A stretch of DNA of 64,000 bases. Origin: Tilletia caries (taxonomy: Eukaryota > Basidiomycota > Exobasidiomycetes > Tilletiales > Tilletiaceae). Shown one piece after another: positions 12,567-25,200 of this stretch. How positions within the stretch are numbered: position 1 is the first letter of the stretch; each line of letters opens with the position of its first letter. Under the pieces are notes generated by a model. That model saw only the letters and a program-made list of their open reading frames with translations. It was not told the origin of the DNA and searched no databases. The position numbers were made by a program, and so were the translations under genes. The stretch covers positions 558,001 to 622,000 of the forward strand of contig JALUTQ010000032.1 of NCBI GenBank assembly GCA_032718865.1, written 5' to 3'.

Positions 12567-15202
12567 TCACTGGACGGGATCCGCTTTCGATGCGAGAGTC
12601 CCGCTGACTGTGTCCTGGGTGACGGTCCGGTTGTTGACAGCCGTACGACGGTCAAAGGTGAACAGGTTCGAGTCGGAGTAAGAGCTGTGAAGATCACGAA
12701 GGAAAAGAGGAGGATTGCAAAAACGGAAAGAAAAGGGGATGTTGATGAGTCAGAACGTTCTCTTCCCGCGGGACAGGAACCTCTGAAGCCAAGATAAGGA
12801 AGAGTAAGAAAGAAACTCACTACGTCTGCGACGTCGCTCCCGACCCACCCACAACAGCACTCTGGTTGAAAAAGGAGAACGCCTCCGCGTCCTGGCTCGT
12901 CCGAATCCTCTGCGCCAACGGCAACCCCAACTTGGCTCCTCCCTTCCTCGCTGCCCCGGCCGGGAGCCAAGGTTCCAATAGGGCGTCGAGGGAGGTCAGG
13001 TTGGTCTCGTAGGTGTGCTGGACGGAGCCGTTGAGGTAGGAGCCGTCGAAGGCGGAGAGGGTGTTGAGCGGGAAGGAGAAGGTGTGGGCGTAGAGGGGGA
13101 ACGCTTGCGAGGCGCCGGATTTGGACTGAGATTGGGAGTCCGTTCTTGAAGCGGTCAGAGTCGATGAGCCAGTTGCTGTCTGCTTCGAGGTCGACTAGAT
13201 AAAGTGCCGGACGATGGAGAAAGGTAGTTAGCAATTCTCGCTCCGCTGGGAGGCAACCGATTGTGAAGTCAGCTCATAGCACTCACCGCTGTGGAGTTGA
13301 TGAGCAGCTCGCTCCGATAATCGACGCTCTGAGTCCAGGTGTACCTCGCAGCAGCCTTCATACTCCCCGTCTTGACCTCTCCCACCACACTAATCGTCCG
13401 CGGTGCACCCTCGCCGGTACGAACAGTAGCAGTGAGGGAGCCGTTCCCAGAGAGGTCCCCCTTGACTTTCCCCGTCGTTGTCAGTGTCGGGTACGGCGCG
13501 TAGGCTGATGTAGGCGGGGTAGAAACGAGCTGGCCTGTCGTACGAGCGGAGGACGAGTCCAGGACGACTTGCAAGTTCCCGCTGAGGAACCAGCCTTGTG
13601 GGTAGGAGCCATTGCGGTCGGCACTCTGGACGAGGAGGTCGAAGGTGTGCGGTTTGTTGTCGGTCAGGGTGCCGATGAAGGGGGTGATGTCGACCAGATA
13701 GGTGGGTTGGTTGTATGCGCCGATAGCGGATTCAGGGCGCCAAAGGAGGGGCTGGATACCTCCAGCTGAAGAATATAGGAAGTGAAGTCAGTCCATTTCC
13801 GAATCGCTTCAAATCTTGATCTTGACAGGAAAGGCCCAGATTACGCACTGAAGATTACCGCAAATGGACTGATGATGCCCGCCAATACCCCATCAATCCG
13901 AAGCTGAACTTCCCGATACGGCCCACCGCCGAACAACCCAAGTTCAGCCGCATCAGGCACCTTCTCAGCCAACGAGCTCGGCACATTCGAATACCAGAAC
14001 TCGTCCTGGGCCGTACCCGACGCATACACTTCGACAAGGGCGCGTGCTGCGTTGATAGGGAAGGAGGTCAGGGCGGTGGAGAGGGAGGACGAGGGAGCTT
14101 GGACGCCTGCGCCGATGAGGGTGAGTGCGGGGGTGGAGAGGGCTTTGTTTGTGCCTGAGAGGGCGTAGATGAGGTCTGGGCTGCGGTCGGAGAGAGGTGA
14201 CGGCGGGCTGAGGCTGAGGCTGATGCTTCGTTCATTTTTTACCTCTTCAGGACTTGCGGGAGAAATGGCCAAGTTTGCGTGTTCTCGAGCGTGGAGATGG
14301 ACTTGCTGATGTGATCGGGTCATTCTCGACTTTGTCACCCCGGTCTTGGGCTGGTAAACCGACATGGTAAGGGTGATGTTGAGGGCTCCAGTATATGTGC
14401 CGTCGACGACGTTTGGGTAATCGAAGCTGTGCAGGGACGGATGCGAGGCTGTTCAACTCTTGTAACGCAGAGGTCAGCGATCGAAGTACGATCAGGCCAC
14501 TCACATAATCGTACTGTCGGCTTGCTTGAAGAGAGAGAAGTACTGGCTGACGTCTTTGCGGGTGCTCCAGGTAACGCCGGAGAAGGTAGGTTCGGCATTG
14601 TCGGTACGCCAGATTTCAACGGGCCCGTTGGAGGCTGATGAACCGATAGCGACCGATCCGAGGCGGTCGAACTGGCGACCTCGAGAGGCTCCTTTTTGGG
14701 TAAGGACGATGGAAGTCCACTTGCTCGGGTCTGAGCATTTGGAACCCAATAGGGACGGCGAGTACGGGAAGACGGAGGGATTGCCGTAGGAGTTGTTGAA
14801 GGATCGGTAGATGAGGTCGACGGAGCATGAGGAGAGCGATTGAAGTTTGGGCAGTACGCGGGGCGGTACGTTGACTTCGAAGTTGACCAGAGGTTGAACC
14901 GGTGCTGATGCTGAAGGAGATTCGCCCGTCCTAAGCCCTGCGCGATCAGATGAGGGGGAACCGGACAGATTCGCTTCCAAATCAGCGAGAACGAGGTCGT
15001 TGAGATGATGGACATCGTTAGCGGAACCGGGGCCGAGATGGAGATTGAGAGGTAGTTGTTTGGCAACGTGAGGCAGAGGAGAGCGTGGAAGCTCGAAGGC
15101 GACGACTGCGTGAGTGGCGACGATCAGCAACAGCAGAACGGGAAGAAAATGAGCGATTCTGAGCCCCGACCTCAGCTGGACTCCCGGGGCGGTTCGAGAC
15201 AT
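12567..15202 (-). CDS. peptide:N-glycanase A-type asparagine amidase, secreted
   Basis: Five exons on the minus strand: 15202-14505, 14426-13849, 13765-13287, 13194-12821, 12684-12567, giving 748 aa. The family (PNGase A, peptide-N4-(N-acetyl-beta-glucosaminyl)asparagine amidase A) removes N-glycans from glycoproteins. A hydrophobic N-terminal stretch (HFLPVLLLLIVATHAVVAF) suggests a signal peptide or anchor. Family hallmarks follow in order: FEVNVPPRVLP, NNSYGNPSVFPY, SRGRQFDRLGSVAIG, EPTFSGVTWSTRKDVSQY, VVDGTYTGALNITLT, FTGGIQPLLWRP, DITPFIG and, near the C-terminus, LFTFDRRTAVNNRTVTQD. Exon 5 was added because the frame otherwise stops at a perfect GTGAGT donor and joining it restores this conserved tail. 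It is transcribed away from EMC1, with a shared upstream region containing a TATA box. The precise substrate is unknown. Confidence 0.85.
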
Positions 15203-15926
15203 GCTGAATGGGTGGATGGGGGGTGGAAGGAGAAGTCAGAGTGTGCTGCAGCGAGCAGCTAACGACGCGATTCGGGCGAGGGAGAGGGAGATGATGGTGG
15301 TGAGGGGGGGCACGCTCCGCTATATATATACTTAGCGCCCTCTTCATCCCACCTTCTGAATTCACAGGCATGATGAGATCTGTCCAGAGCCATGGATCCA
15401 TAGCATACACTCGCGCCATCGACATACAGATGACAGGCTTCGGTCGCTATCGCAGGATGGTTGCGAGCATGATCCATCATCCAAGGTAAAAGCACTTGCT
15501 CACTTCCTAGCCTGCGAGCGCACAACGCTGACCCGCATCGCATCGCAGCGAGCACTAGAGATGCTGTCCACTGTCCATCCTGCCAGACGCTGGTGCCTTT
15601 CGCAAGGGTATCGGGTCTGCCGAAGTCCAGCTCCACCTCGTCCTCAAGTCTCAACATCGTCCCCGTCCTCGTCCGCCTTGTCCTCCCGGCTTCCATTATC
15701 CGACCATTCCCCGCACAAGCCCGCGGCGATGAAACCAATTGATCGACACTGCAGGTCAGATAAGATAACAACCACGTGGCACCGCATTTCGCTGGTATAC
15801 TCCCAGGCCGCGAGAATCAAAAGGAAAGTGCGCGCCTTCTTGTACTGACCTGTGGCTCATGGCTGCCTCGCCTCGACTCCGCTCTGCTGTTGGACGTCGA
15901 CCTCAGCAAGAGTCTCGACAGCAACG
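15203..15926. other. divergent promoter region, amidase gene / EMC1
   Basis: 724 bp between two genes transcribed away from each other. It contains a TATA box for the minus-strand gene at 15321-15330. A 170-codon minus-strand frame at 15259-15771 has no recognisable domain and spans that TATA box, so I treat it as chance. Confidence 0.55.
15321..15330 (-). promoter_or_regulatory. TATA box, amidase gene
   Basis: TATATATATA lies about 119 bp upstream of the amidase start codon. Similar TATA elements sit 110-130 bp upstream of other start codons in this window (28112 and 40233), which supports the reading. Confidence 0.5.
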
Positions 15927-18900
15927 ATGGGATTGGTAGCGCTGCCGTCAGCAGGGACACAGCCCAGCAGCAGGAGGCGGACGGGCTTCGCATTCAGCAC
16001 CTCCGTCCTCTTCTTCCTCCTCACCACCCTCTGTCTCCTCCCACTCCTCCTCCAGCCACACCTCAGCACAGCCAACGCGCTCCGCGAAGACGAGGCTGGT
16101 CATATTGACTGGTACCTCCCGCGCATCGGCGTCCCCCGCACAGATGCCAGCACCGCCAACCCAGGCAAGGTCGGAACACGCTTCCACAAGCTCCTCCGGC
16201 CGGGCATGACCAGGAAGGAGAAGGGACAGACCGCCATCTATTCCGTCACCGAGAGCAACGTCATCACCGCACTCAACCCAAAGAACGGAGGCATTGGTGA
16301 GCATTTCTTCTCTTCTCAATGCTTCTTGCAGATAGCGAACACGTACTCACCCCCGCTCTCTGTGACTGGTCAGTATGGCGCCAAGTCTTCGACGACGACG
16401 ACCCGATTCATGCATTCTACACAATCTACGAGAGTGAGTACAATGTCCTACAGAGCGCAGCATTTTCGGACCACTCACTCAGCAATTTCTCTTTCCTTCT
16501 CCCACGCATCAGACGTCCTTGTCATTTCTGGTTCAGGCGGCTCCAAAGTCAGCCTCTTCCACGCCCTCAGCGGACACCTGATCTGGGAGTCCGTACAGCA
16601 CTACCCGCGCGATGGTATTCTTTCCGCGACCGAGCAGGAAGCAGGTCAGCTTGTAGACGCGGACTTTATCACCTACGGCCTCCAGCCCTCTGCATACACC
16701 CTCGCCAACGCAGACACGGTCCGGCGTCTCCACTGGTTCTCGGGTCAAGTCGAGTGGAAGTGGAATAAGCCGGCTGAGGAGTGAGTGCTTTTCCTTGCCT
16801 TGTATGAGCCATTCAATATCTAACCTATGATCATCACGCTTCTGCATTCTTTCCTTCAGCACTTCCGTCGCTCTGGCGCGTGTCTTCCTCTCCGGCGACC
16901 ACTTGCACGTCTTCGGCCTCCGAAAAACCACCTCCATTCGTTCCCTACTCGGCGGCAGCGCCTCATCCGAAGGATCTACAATCATCCACTACGTCCTCTC
17001 CACCGACAGTGGTGCCCTCCTCAGTCGCTCCGAGCTCTCGACACCCGTCGGAGCAGGCGGGCCAGCCGATCTGCACTTCGCTACCACCACTGCCTCTGAC
17101 AACACTCTCCACCCACACCTCGTCTGGCTGGGTCGCGATGGCGCCATCCGCTCGATCTCTATCGCCTACCAGGCCACCTCCGCAGAGGAACAGCCCAAGG
17201 CGCCCAGCCCGGTCGTCCTCTACGCCAAGTCGTCCTCGGTCAAGTTCTCGCAGCTGCTCGACGTTGGACTGCGCGACAAGGCCCTTTTCGTTGCCAAGAG
17301 GACAGATCAACATGCAGAGGTGGTCAAACTCTTGGGTGACGAGCGGGCCAAGCTCGTCAGCGAGTGGGAATTCGAGGAAGAGGTGAGTCCACTCTCTCGG
17401 AAGTGCCAGAGATGAACGTGGTCACGAACTGCATCTCACGCTCTGATGCTGATCCATCCTTTGTTCACTGCAGGCTCTTGACGCTGTCTACTCTGGCGCC
17501 TACGATCGCGATGGCAAGGCTTACGTCAACAGAGTCTTCTTCCAGCGCGCGCAGCATGTGAGTATTAGATTGCTGATAAATGCGGCCCTTCTATCTCAGA
17601 GCCCACAAATGCTGAAGACATGTTCCCTTCTTTCTAATTCCCTCGCTCTAGCTTCTCAACTTCCACGTCTTCTGGGCTGATGTCGAGTTCCATGGCGAGC
17701 GAGGTCAGGTCACTGGCTTCTCTTTCCAGTGGGATCATGATCTGAACGGCGACGTACTTGCGGTGCGTACTGAAGTAAAGACCGCATTTCAGAGTCAATC
17801 TTACCTCTTGCTGATCCTTCACACCTTTCATCCAACCACAGGCTCCCTTCGAAGGGAACCCAGTGTCCAAGTTCCAAATGATCACCCGCACCGTCTTTGT
17901 TACCTCGTCCGGCTCGCTCCGGCTAATCCAGGAAGACAAGCACCAGTGGATGAGGGAAGAGAGTCTGACCCAGATCCAAGCGGCCATCTTTGTCGACCTC
18001 CCCGAACAGAAGCTGTCCACCTTGAGCCCAGCCCAAGCCCAAGCGGCCGCTCAGGGCACCGAAGGTTTCTTCCGTCGACTCCAACGCCATCTTCTCTCCC
18101 TCCAGAACCTGCCCGCCTGGTTTGTCGAATTCAGCGAGCGCTTCGTGTCTGGCGCGCCGGAGGAGAGCTGGAATTACCCGCCGCAGGTAGAGGAAACTCC
18201 CGCGAGCTCGACGATGGCCACTGCGGGTCCGCGCAAGGGTCAGATGGAGGAAGTCCCCGGTCCGACTCACCTCGCACCCCGAACGCTGCTCCCCAATGAG
18301 ACGGCGGCCATACTCCGACGGGATCCATTTGGTTTCCGCAAAGTCATCGTGGCGGGGACGTCGAAGGGCAAGCTGTATGCCATCGACGGTGCGAGTCGCG
18401 GAAAGGTGTTGTGGGAGAAGAGTCTGGTTGGGTATGGGCCTGGCGAAGGACAGGCGGTCCCTACTGTCACCTTCAAGAGCATTATGCAGGTTCGCTCGAT
18501 TGGCGAGACGACTGCTGGGGCTGCTGCGGATGGGACTGAGGAGCAGCAACAACAGGGTGAAGAGGTTCCCTCGACTTCGGCTCCTACGGTCAAAGGGCCT
18601 CTGTTGAGCATCGTAGCCGATGTGGAGAATGAAGGCGTCACGCTTACGAGGGTCTTCTACGTTGAGGCGCTCTCGGGCACGTTTGTGGATGGGGAGGAGG
18701 TGGGCACGCCGGTCGCTATGGGCCCCTCGAAGGATGTGTTTGGGTTGCCGATCGTGGATTCGCAGACCGGCCGACGGGCGCTTGGTGTGGTCGGGTCGCA
18801 GAATCAGGTGAGCATATCCATTCTCATGGCGAAAATTGAACCGAAGTCGGGGATTGTCTAACCTTCTCCCTTTCGGACACGTCTTGCAGGTCGTGGTCGT

Positions 18901-20117
18901 GCCGGACAGTAAACCCGTGCTGGACGACTTCAACACGTTGCTCGGCAAGTTCTTCTTCTCTCTGCGGTTCACCACTCCCAGCGGTATTCATGGACTCGAG
19001 GGCTTCACCGTCGGCGCGGCTGGGAAGAGCAGCAAGATCTGGAAGGTCGAGTTCGCTGAAGGCGAGCACATCGTCGATGTCCTCAGCGCTTCCGAAGACC
19101 CTGTGGCCAGTCAGGGCAAGGTGCTCGGCAGCCGCAAGACGCTGTACAAGTACCTCAACCCCCACGCGCAAGTCGTCACGACGCTCTCTTCCGTGGACGG
19201 TATGGCGGGTCTCTACCTCATCGACGGCGTCACCGGCAAGATCCTCTTCGAGACGAAGGCGAGAGGCGTCGATGTGAGCGAGGGCATTCAAGCTGTCTTT
19301 GTGGAGAACTGGATCGTGGCGTCGTACGTTGTCTCGAGCTCTGCGGACCCTCATTCGCAGCGGGTGCTCAGTGTGGAGCTATACGACGGCGCGGCGAACG
19401 AGAGGGGCATCTTCGAGTGGACGGACGTGTTCAGCAGCTTCGGTCGGACGTCGCAGCGCGCAAGCTCGAAGAAGACGCTCGCTGGTGCTCTTGCGAACGC
19501 GACGGGAGCAAGCGAGGAGGGAGAGGCAGGATCGACGGGGTTGCAGGTCTTCCAGCAGACGTTTGTCGCGCCGTGGGGGATCCGCAAACTCGGAACGACG
19601 CGGACCAAGCACGGCATCTCGACCAAATCGCTCCTCATCGCCAACGACATCAACCAGCTCGTGTCCATCAACCGGCGTCTGCTGGACCCTCGTCGACCGG
19701 TGGGCCGGAAACCGAACGCAGAAGAGGCGGAGGAGATGCTCTTTGCGTACGACCCGCTCTTGCCCTGGGAGCCCAAGTGGACGCTGAGCCATATCTTCCC
19801 GCTCGGCAAGATTGCGGGCATTTTGTCGACGCCGGCGAGTATTGAGAGTACGAGTTTGGTGTTTGCCCATGGGCTGGACTCGTATGTGACGCGGGTGTCG
19901 CCGAGTGGGGCCTTTGACATTCTCTCTGGTGAGCTTTCTTCTTTCTCTTCGCGTAGCTCCTGGCATCGGAGGCATGCTGACTGGAGATTACTTTTCGATT
20001 GTGACCACAGCCAACTTCAACAAGGTCCAGCTCATGCTCACCGTCGTCGCGCTGGCGATCGGCATCATCGTCACCAGACCTTTGTTGCGCAGCAAAGCGG
20101 TGAATGCGAGGTGGTAG
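15927..20117 (+). CDS. EMC1: ER membrane protein complex subunit 1
   Basis: Nine exons: 15927-16296, 16374-16433, 16513-16780, 16860-17382, 17474-17557, 17652-17762, 17842-18807, 18890-19928, 20011-20117, giving 1175 aa. Emc1 is the large scaffold of the EMC, which inserts tail-anchored and polytopic proteins into the ER membrane. A hydrophobic signal stretch (TSVLFFLLTTLCLLPLLL) precedes GHIDWYLPRIG. PQQ-like beta-propeller strands follow (VLVISGSGGSKVSLFHALSG, IWESVQHYPRDG). The conserved C-terminal domain has KTLYKYLNPHAQVV and DGMAGLYLIDGVTGKI. A C-terminal TM (QLMLTVVALAIGIIVTRPLL) ends in a short basic tail. The start at 15927 is the ATG closest to the signal sequence; an in-frame ATG at 15852 would add 25 residues. 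The convergent dehydrogenase gene begins 187 bp downstream. Confidence 0.9.
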
Positions 20118-20304
20118 TCCTGTCCTCCCGCACCTGGCGAAATCAAGCATGAGCATGTTCTTATTCTCCGTCAGCCGCGTGATGCATTCGTGCAGATCAG
20201 ATTGAAGCATTGACATTGCATTCATCAGCTGAAGACAAGGATGTGGATGCTGAGGCGAGGGGAGCGACTCGCAAGCTTTGAGAAGGGTGGACCATGCAAC
20301 CACC

Positions 20305-21634
20305 TCAGGAACCGACCCATCTACATATGGAAGGAAATAATGCATCAGTGTCAATCGTAGCTGCAACACGAGGAGAGCTGAGGGAAGGAGCAGATGAAAG
20401 AGTACTCACTGGCCCGAGTTCATGTGAATAACCTGGCCCGTCATCAAGTTGCTCGTGCCACTGTCGGCCAAGAATACGTACGCACCCGCAAGCTCGGCAG
20501 GCTGACCGGGTCGGCCGTGCAGGGGAAGCTCGCCGACTCCCCAGTCCTCCATGTTGTCCGCCGAGCGCGAGGCGGGCTGGAGGGGCGTGTAGACTGGGCC
20601 CATGGCGACGGCGTTGACGCGGATGCCCTTGGGCGCGAGCTGGAGGGCGAGGGAGCGTGTGAATCCGATGATGGCCGCCTTCGTGGCTAGAGAAGCAGAG
20701 CGGGACAAATAAAAAAGGACGCGAAAGAACATGTGAGATCTGCAAGTAGAAAAGGAGGAACGAATTGTTGACGGCAGGACTCACAGCTGTAATCAACCAT
20801 CCCCTTCGACCCCTTGTACGCAGTCACACTGCTGGTCTGAATGATGCTGGCACCCCGCTTCATGTGCGGGAGCGCGTATTTGGTGAGCGCGTGCATGGCG
20901 AGGATGTTGGATCGGAAGGTAGACTCCACGTTGTTCAGGTCGATCTCAGCGAAGTCTGCGCACGGGATCTGAGGAAAAGAAAGGGCACGTCGCGTTAGAA
21001 GCAATGGTGTGGCGAGCCCTCCACGAAGATAGATGCAGCAAGAACTCACCTGCTTGGATGCATTATTGACAAGAATGTCCAGGCGGCCGCCATACCGCTC
21101 GATGTGGCGTTTGACAAGGTCCTGCACATGCGCAACATCCATCAAGTCCCCCGCAATCGTCTGCACCTCCTTCGACCCCATAGGGCTGCTCTTGATGAGT
21201 TCCGCCGTCTTCTCAGCGTCCTCCTTCTCCTCAGGCAAATGCGCGATGGTCACACAAGCTCCCTCCCGCGCAAACGCGATGGCCACTGCGCGCCCGATCC
21301 CGCTGTCGCCGCCGGTGATGATGGCTGTCTTGGGCTTGTTGTCGCGCTCGACGAACAGGCGATTGTTTCCCTTGTACTCCTCGAGATAGGGCTTTCCATT
21401 CTCGTCCCACTTCTCGACCTGGAAATGGGCTGCGCCCGGCTTAAGATCCTTGTCGAGGCCGGGCAGGCTCTGTTCCTGCTTATCGGGGGCGAAGTTGGGG
21501 AAGGCGGTGATGACTGATTCGCGTGCGTTCGTCATGGCAGTCGATGTGGTGCGTATTACTTTGAGTTGAGGGTATCGCAGTGCAATAGCAGAGACGCGTT
21601 GTGTTGCTGGATGAAGAAGCCTGCGAAGTAGCAT
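20305..21634 (-). CDS. short-chain dehydrogenase/reductase, possible mitochondrial presequence
   Basis: Four exons on the minus strand: 21634-21050, 20968-20785, 20686-20410, 20320-20305, giving 353 aa. The Rossmann motif TGGDSGIG is at residues 107-114, LDILVNNAS follows, and the catalytic YSSTK spans residues 255-259 across an intron. The C-terminus LMTGQVIHMNSGQWVGS matches the end of classical SDRs of the YghA/YhdF (glucose/ribitol dehydrogenase-like) group. Such enzymes reduce small carbonyl or sugar substrates with NAD(P)H; the substrate here is unknown. The extra ~35 N-terminal residues are rich in Arg, Leu and Ser with no acidic residue until about position 38, so mitochondrial import is plausible. 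The last exon is only 16 nt. A decayed duplicate of the 5' part lies at 29.4-29.94 kb. Confidence 0.88.
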
Positions 21635-22228
21635 GGAGAGGGGGCAAAGATGGGGAAAAGACGGGAGAAAAAAGTCAACCCTTTATATACCCACAATCTT
21701 GCGCTTGATGAGAGGAAGCGCCTGCGAGAGAAATGGTCAGCTTGTCTTCTCATCCATCATGTGGCCCGTTCAAAACCAACGCTTCGAAACCTGGAGTAAC
21801 TTAGTGAGCTGCGAGTACGTTGGATGAGTGAGTGGTGGTCAGGGTCCACCCTGGAAAACGATCGGTCTCGTCATGTTTTGTTTGTTGCGTTCCGAACGCG
21901 TCGCTGAGGTAAGCGAAACGATACCTACCCTTTCCAGCTCGCCAGATAGACGATGTTGCTGCGTGGGGGAGAGGATTCGCTGCGTGGGGGAGTCTTGCGC
22001 TCCTTTTGATGGATTCGACTGTGTATGGGGAGGGGAATGTACACTTTTTTGGCGTTGCAATGGATGACGAGATGCGAGGGAAGGAAGGTGGATGTAGCAA
22101 ACCATGAGTTGTCGTAAGGAAAGGGAAGTCGAAACGTCGGCGCCGATGTAAAGGTACCTTGGTAGGTTATCTGTGGCCGTCTGGCTTCGAGCAAAAGGAG
22201 GAGAAGGGCAGTACGACCAACGACAGGG
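21635..22228. other. intergenic spacer upstream of the dehydrogenase gene
   Basis: Holds the dehydrogenase promoter and the 3' end of the zinc-knuckle gene. The part up to about 21,830 is duplicated upstream of the pseudogene at 29.94-30.14 kb. I see no further gene. Confidence 0.6.
21681..21689 (-). promoter_or_regulatory. TATA box, dehydrogenase gene
   Basis: TATATAAAG on the minus strand, about 47 bp upstream of the start codon. The same sequence is preserved upstream of the pseudogene copy near 29,990. Confidence 0.55.
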
Positions 22229-25200
22229 TCAGGCCACCTGAGGGCAGTCCTGCATTCCGTGGCCATCAGCCCCGCCACAGCCCGAGCACCGATGCACCCC
22301 TCCATACGAGCACACCGCACCATCCCCACCCGCAACCACACTCGCACCCACAGCACCGCCCTTCTTGCTCCGTCTCATCTTGCGCGAAACAACACAGCCA
22401 GGTTTAGGCCCATTGAACCGCTCACACACCCGTCGTCCATCGTCCTTGAACACCAGGAAGCTGTCCCACTTCGCATCTGGCTTGACGGCTGCGTTGCTCA
22501 GGGTGGGCGGCGTCCATTCGCGTCGGACGGCCGTTTCGTGGTGGGGGGCAGTGGCATGGTGTGGGGAGACGCACTTGCTTTGGTCGTGCTCGTGTCGGCC
22601 GGCGCAGTTGACGCATCGAGGAGACGTTCCGGGCTGAGTCGTGCTTCGATTTATTTCCTTGGATGAATCCTTAGTCGTAGCAGGACGTTCGGGAGCCCCT
22701 TGGCGACCTTTGCAAGCACAATGAGAGACCGTGAGCTTGTATCTCCTCGACGAGGTTGAGAAGATCATTACTTACCAATATCAGCATCGTGCAAGCGTTG
22801 TTCCGAAGCGGCCGCGCTCGCGGCAGTAACACCATGTCCACCCGAAGGACCTTCCACCGCAGCCGAAACCATCCCAAACCCAAACCCATGCTGCTGCTGC
22901 CCCTGTACCTGCACCCGCTCCCGCCCCTCCTGCTGACCAAGCCGCTCCCGCTCCCTCCCCATCCCCTCCATCTCCTCCCTCACCCTCTCCGCCATCCCCT
23001 CCCCATGCACCCGCACAAGCTCCTCCACAGTCGGCCTCCACGCCACAATCTGATGCCGTTCCCCACGCGCATCCAGCGCAAACCCAACAGGGACCAGGCG
23101 ACCTTCGTCCATCGCGCGTTGGACGTCCTCCGCGTGGGGTAAAGGGATGCGGGAGAAGGGCATGCAGAAGACGCCGGCTTCGGGAGTGATGCTTGATGAG
23201 GGCTGGCCTGGGGTGGGAGTGGGCTGGGGGAGGTAGGTGGCTGTGGTAGCGCCAGATTCCCTCAGCACGGGACAGGCATGTCCAGCGAATGCACCGGGGG
23301 AATACACCGTTCCCTGTCCCTGTCCCTGCTGGTGAATATGATGGTGGTACTCCCCAGAGGAACCAGCTGCAGCAGCCACACTTGCCGCCTGTCCGTCATA
23401 CATCGCAACCCTTCCCGCATCCGACTCGGAACGACGCCGATAACGCGCAAAGATCTCTTCATCCCTTCGAGCAGCGAGCATACACTCGTCCACCGGGACC
23501 GGATTCGTAGACCAATCCAAGATCTCCGGCGCACTAGCCGTTTCCGAGTTCACGCCGTCGCCGTCGTCGTACAGCTCTCTATTCTCCTCGTCGTCGTCTT
23601 CGCGAGTCTCCGTCCCGCTCAGCACCGACGAACCCATCAGCTCGTTCCCACCGTCGTCATCGGGATCGTCCTCATCATCGCCGTCGTCGTCGTCGTCGTC
23701 GTCGTATGCATGTGCAGCCCGGCCCTGTGCCCGCTCATGCTCCGCCCATACCTGAGCACTGCTCTGCGCCATCGCCTGCGCAACAGCATCAGCAATATCA
23801 AGCTGTGCCATCTGGCCCGTATCGCCCGGGGATGACTCGCTTCGCCGACCAGCCTGTTGCTCCTGCTGTTGTTGTGGTTGCGAAAGGAAAGCGCCCTGTG
23901 CCGCCATCACCCTAGCCGTCTGAAGAGCCTGCTGTTGAGCTCGTAGATGGGCGTACTCTCCTTCTATAGCAGCTTGCTGGCGCGTGAGCTGGGAGGCAGG
24001 GATGAAGCCGTGACGCTGGAAACCGGCTCCTCCTTGTTGACGTTGACGTTGGTGCTGGGATTGCGATCCCGTACCATGAACTTCGCCGACGTCCTCCTCC
24101 TCCTCGGTCGAGTCCTGACGACGTCTCTTCTGCTCCCGGACTGAGCCCGACTCTCGCTCCACTCGCCCCTGAGCCTGTTCCAGCGGCTGCGTCGACGAGC
24201 CCCGGGGCTGAGAAGACGCTTCTCCAGCAGCAGGCGAGATACGGACTTGCTGCATGTGTCTCTCGAGCAAGTCAGCTCCCCGAGCATACGCCTCCGACTC
24301 CCTTGCCGTCTTCAGAAAGCTAGGAAGCATTCCTTCAAATCGACCCTGACCTTGACTCTGACCGCTGCGAATCTCATGCTCCTCTAGGCCTTGGCGATGG
24401 GTAGGTCGAACAGTCGGGCTCCGACCGCGCTGAGCAGTCGCTTGTGCTCTAATCTTGCGCTCTCCCATCGTGCGGCCCCTTTGAGCAAGCTGCGCGCGGA
24501 TGGTGTTCATCTGCGCACTCAAGGAGAGCAGACTGGCCTCTTCGTCATATTCGCCTCCGAGTTCGTCTTCGTCTCCGCCCTCATCTTCTTCTTCGTCGAC
24601 CCAATCGCGGGTGTCGAGGTCGAGGTCAGGGTCGACTTCTTCGTTCTCGATTTCGTCGTGCTCGACTTCTTCGTGCTCAGCTGTGACGTCTTGGAAGCGA
24701 TGACCACCAGTGAGACTGGCATTGTTGTCGATCCGGTCCAAGATGCCGCGCAGTCGATCGAAGGAAGAGTCTTGGAAGATCGTATAGCCTGGCCCTCGTC
24801 GAACTTCCACGCCTGGGCCCCCTCCTCCTTCTCCTTGCTGAGCAGCATGGTGCGATGCAAAGCCTCGAGCTTCAGCATTTAACGACGCGAGCTCTTCCAG
24901 TGCCTGCTGAGCCGTGCGGGAACCATCTTGCATCGTTTGTTGTGGGAAATATTGTTGTCGCTGTCCCTGTTGCTGTTGTTGCTGCTGCTCCGCAGCAGAT
25001 GGGTGACGAGGTTCAAAGACGCGAACGTCAGGCATACCCTGAGCCTGGAAGGGTGTCCGATCGTGCGCAGGGCCAAAGGACGGTGGCGTCGGAGGACCCA
25101 TCGCCACATCCGCGCCCATCGTAGCATTCTCCCTCTTCCACCGCTTGCGTTGTTCGGACGTACTACCCTGAGGACCCCCAGCAGCCTCCGCAACTCTGCC

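Noticed and set aside
15259..15771. 170-codon minus-strand frame between the amidase gene and EMC1
   Set aside because: No domain; it spans a TATA box and sits in a divergent promoter region; amino-acid composition is unremarkable.
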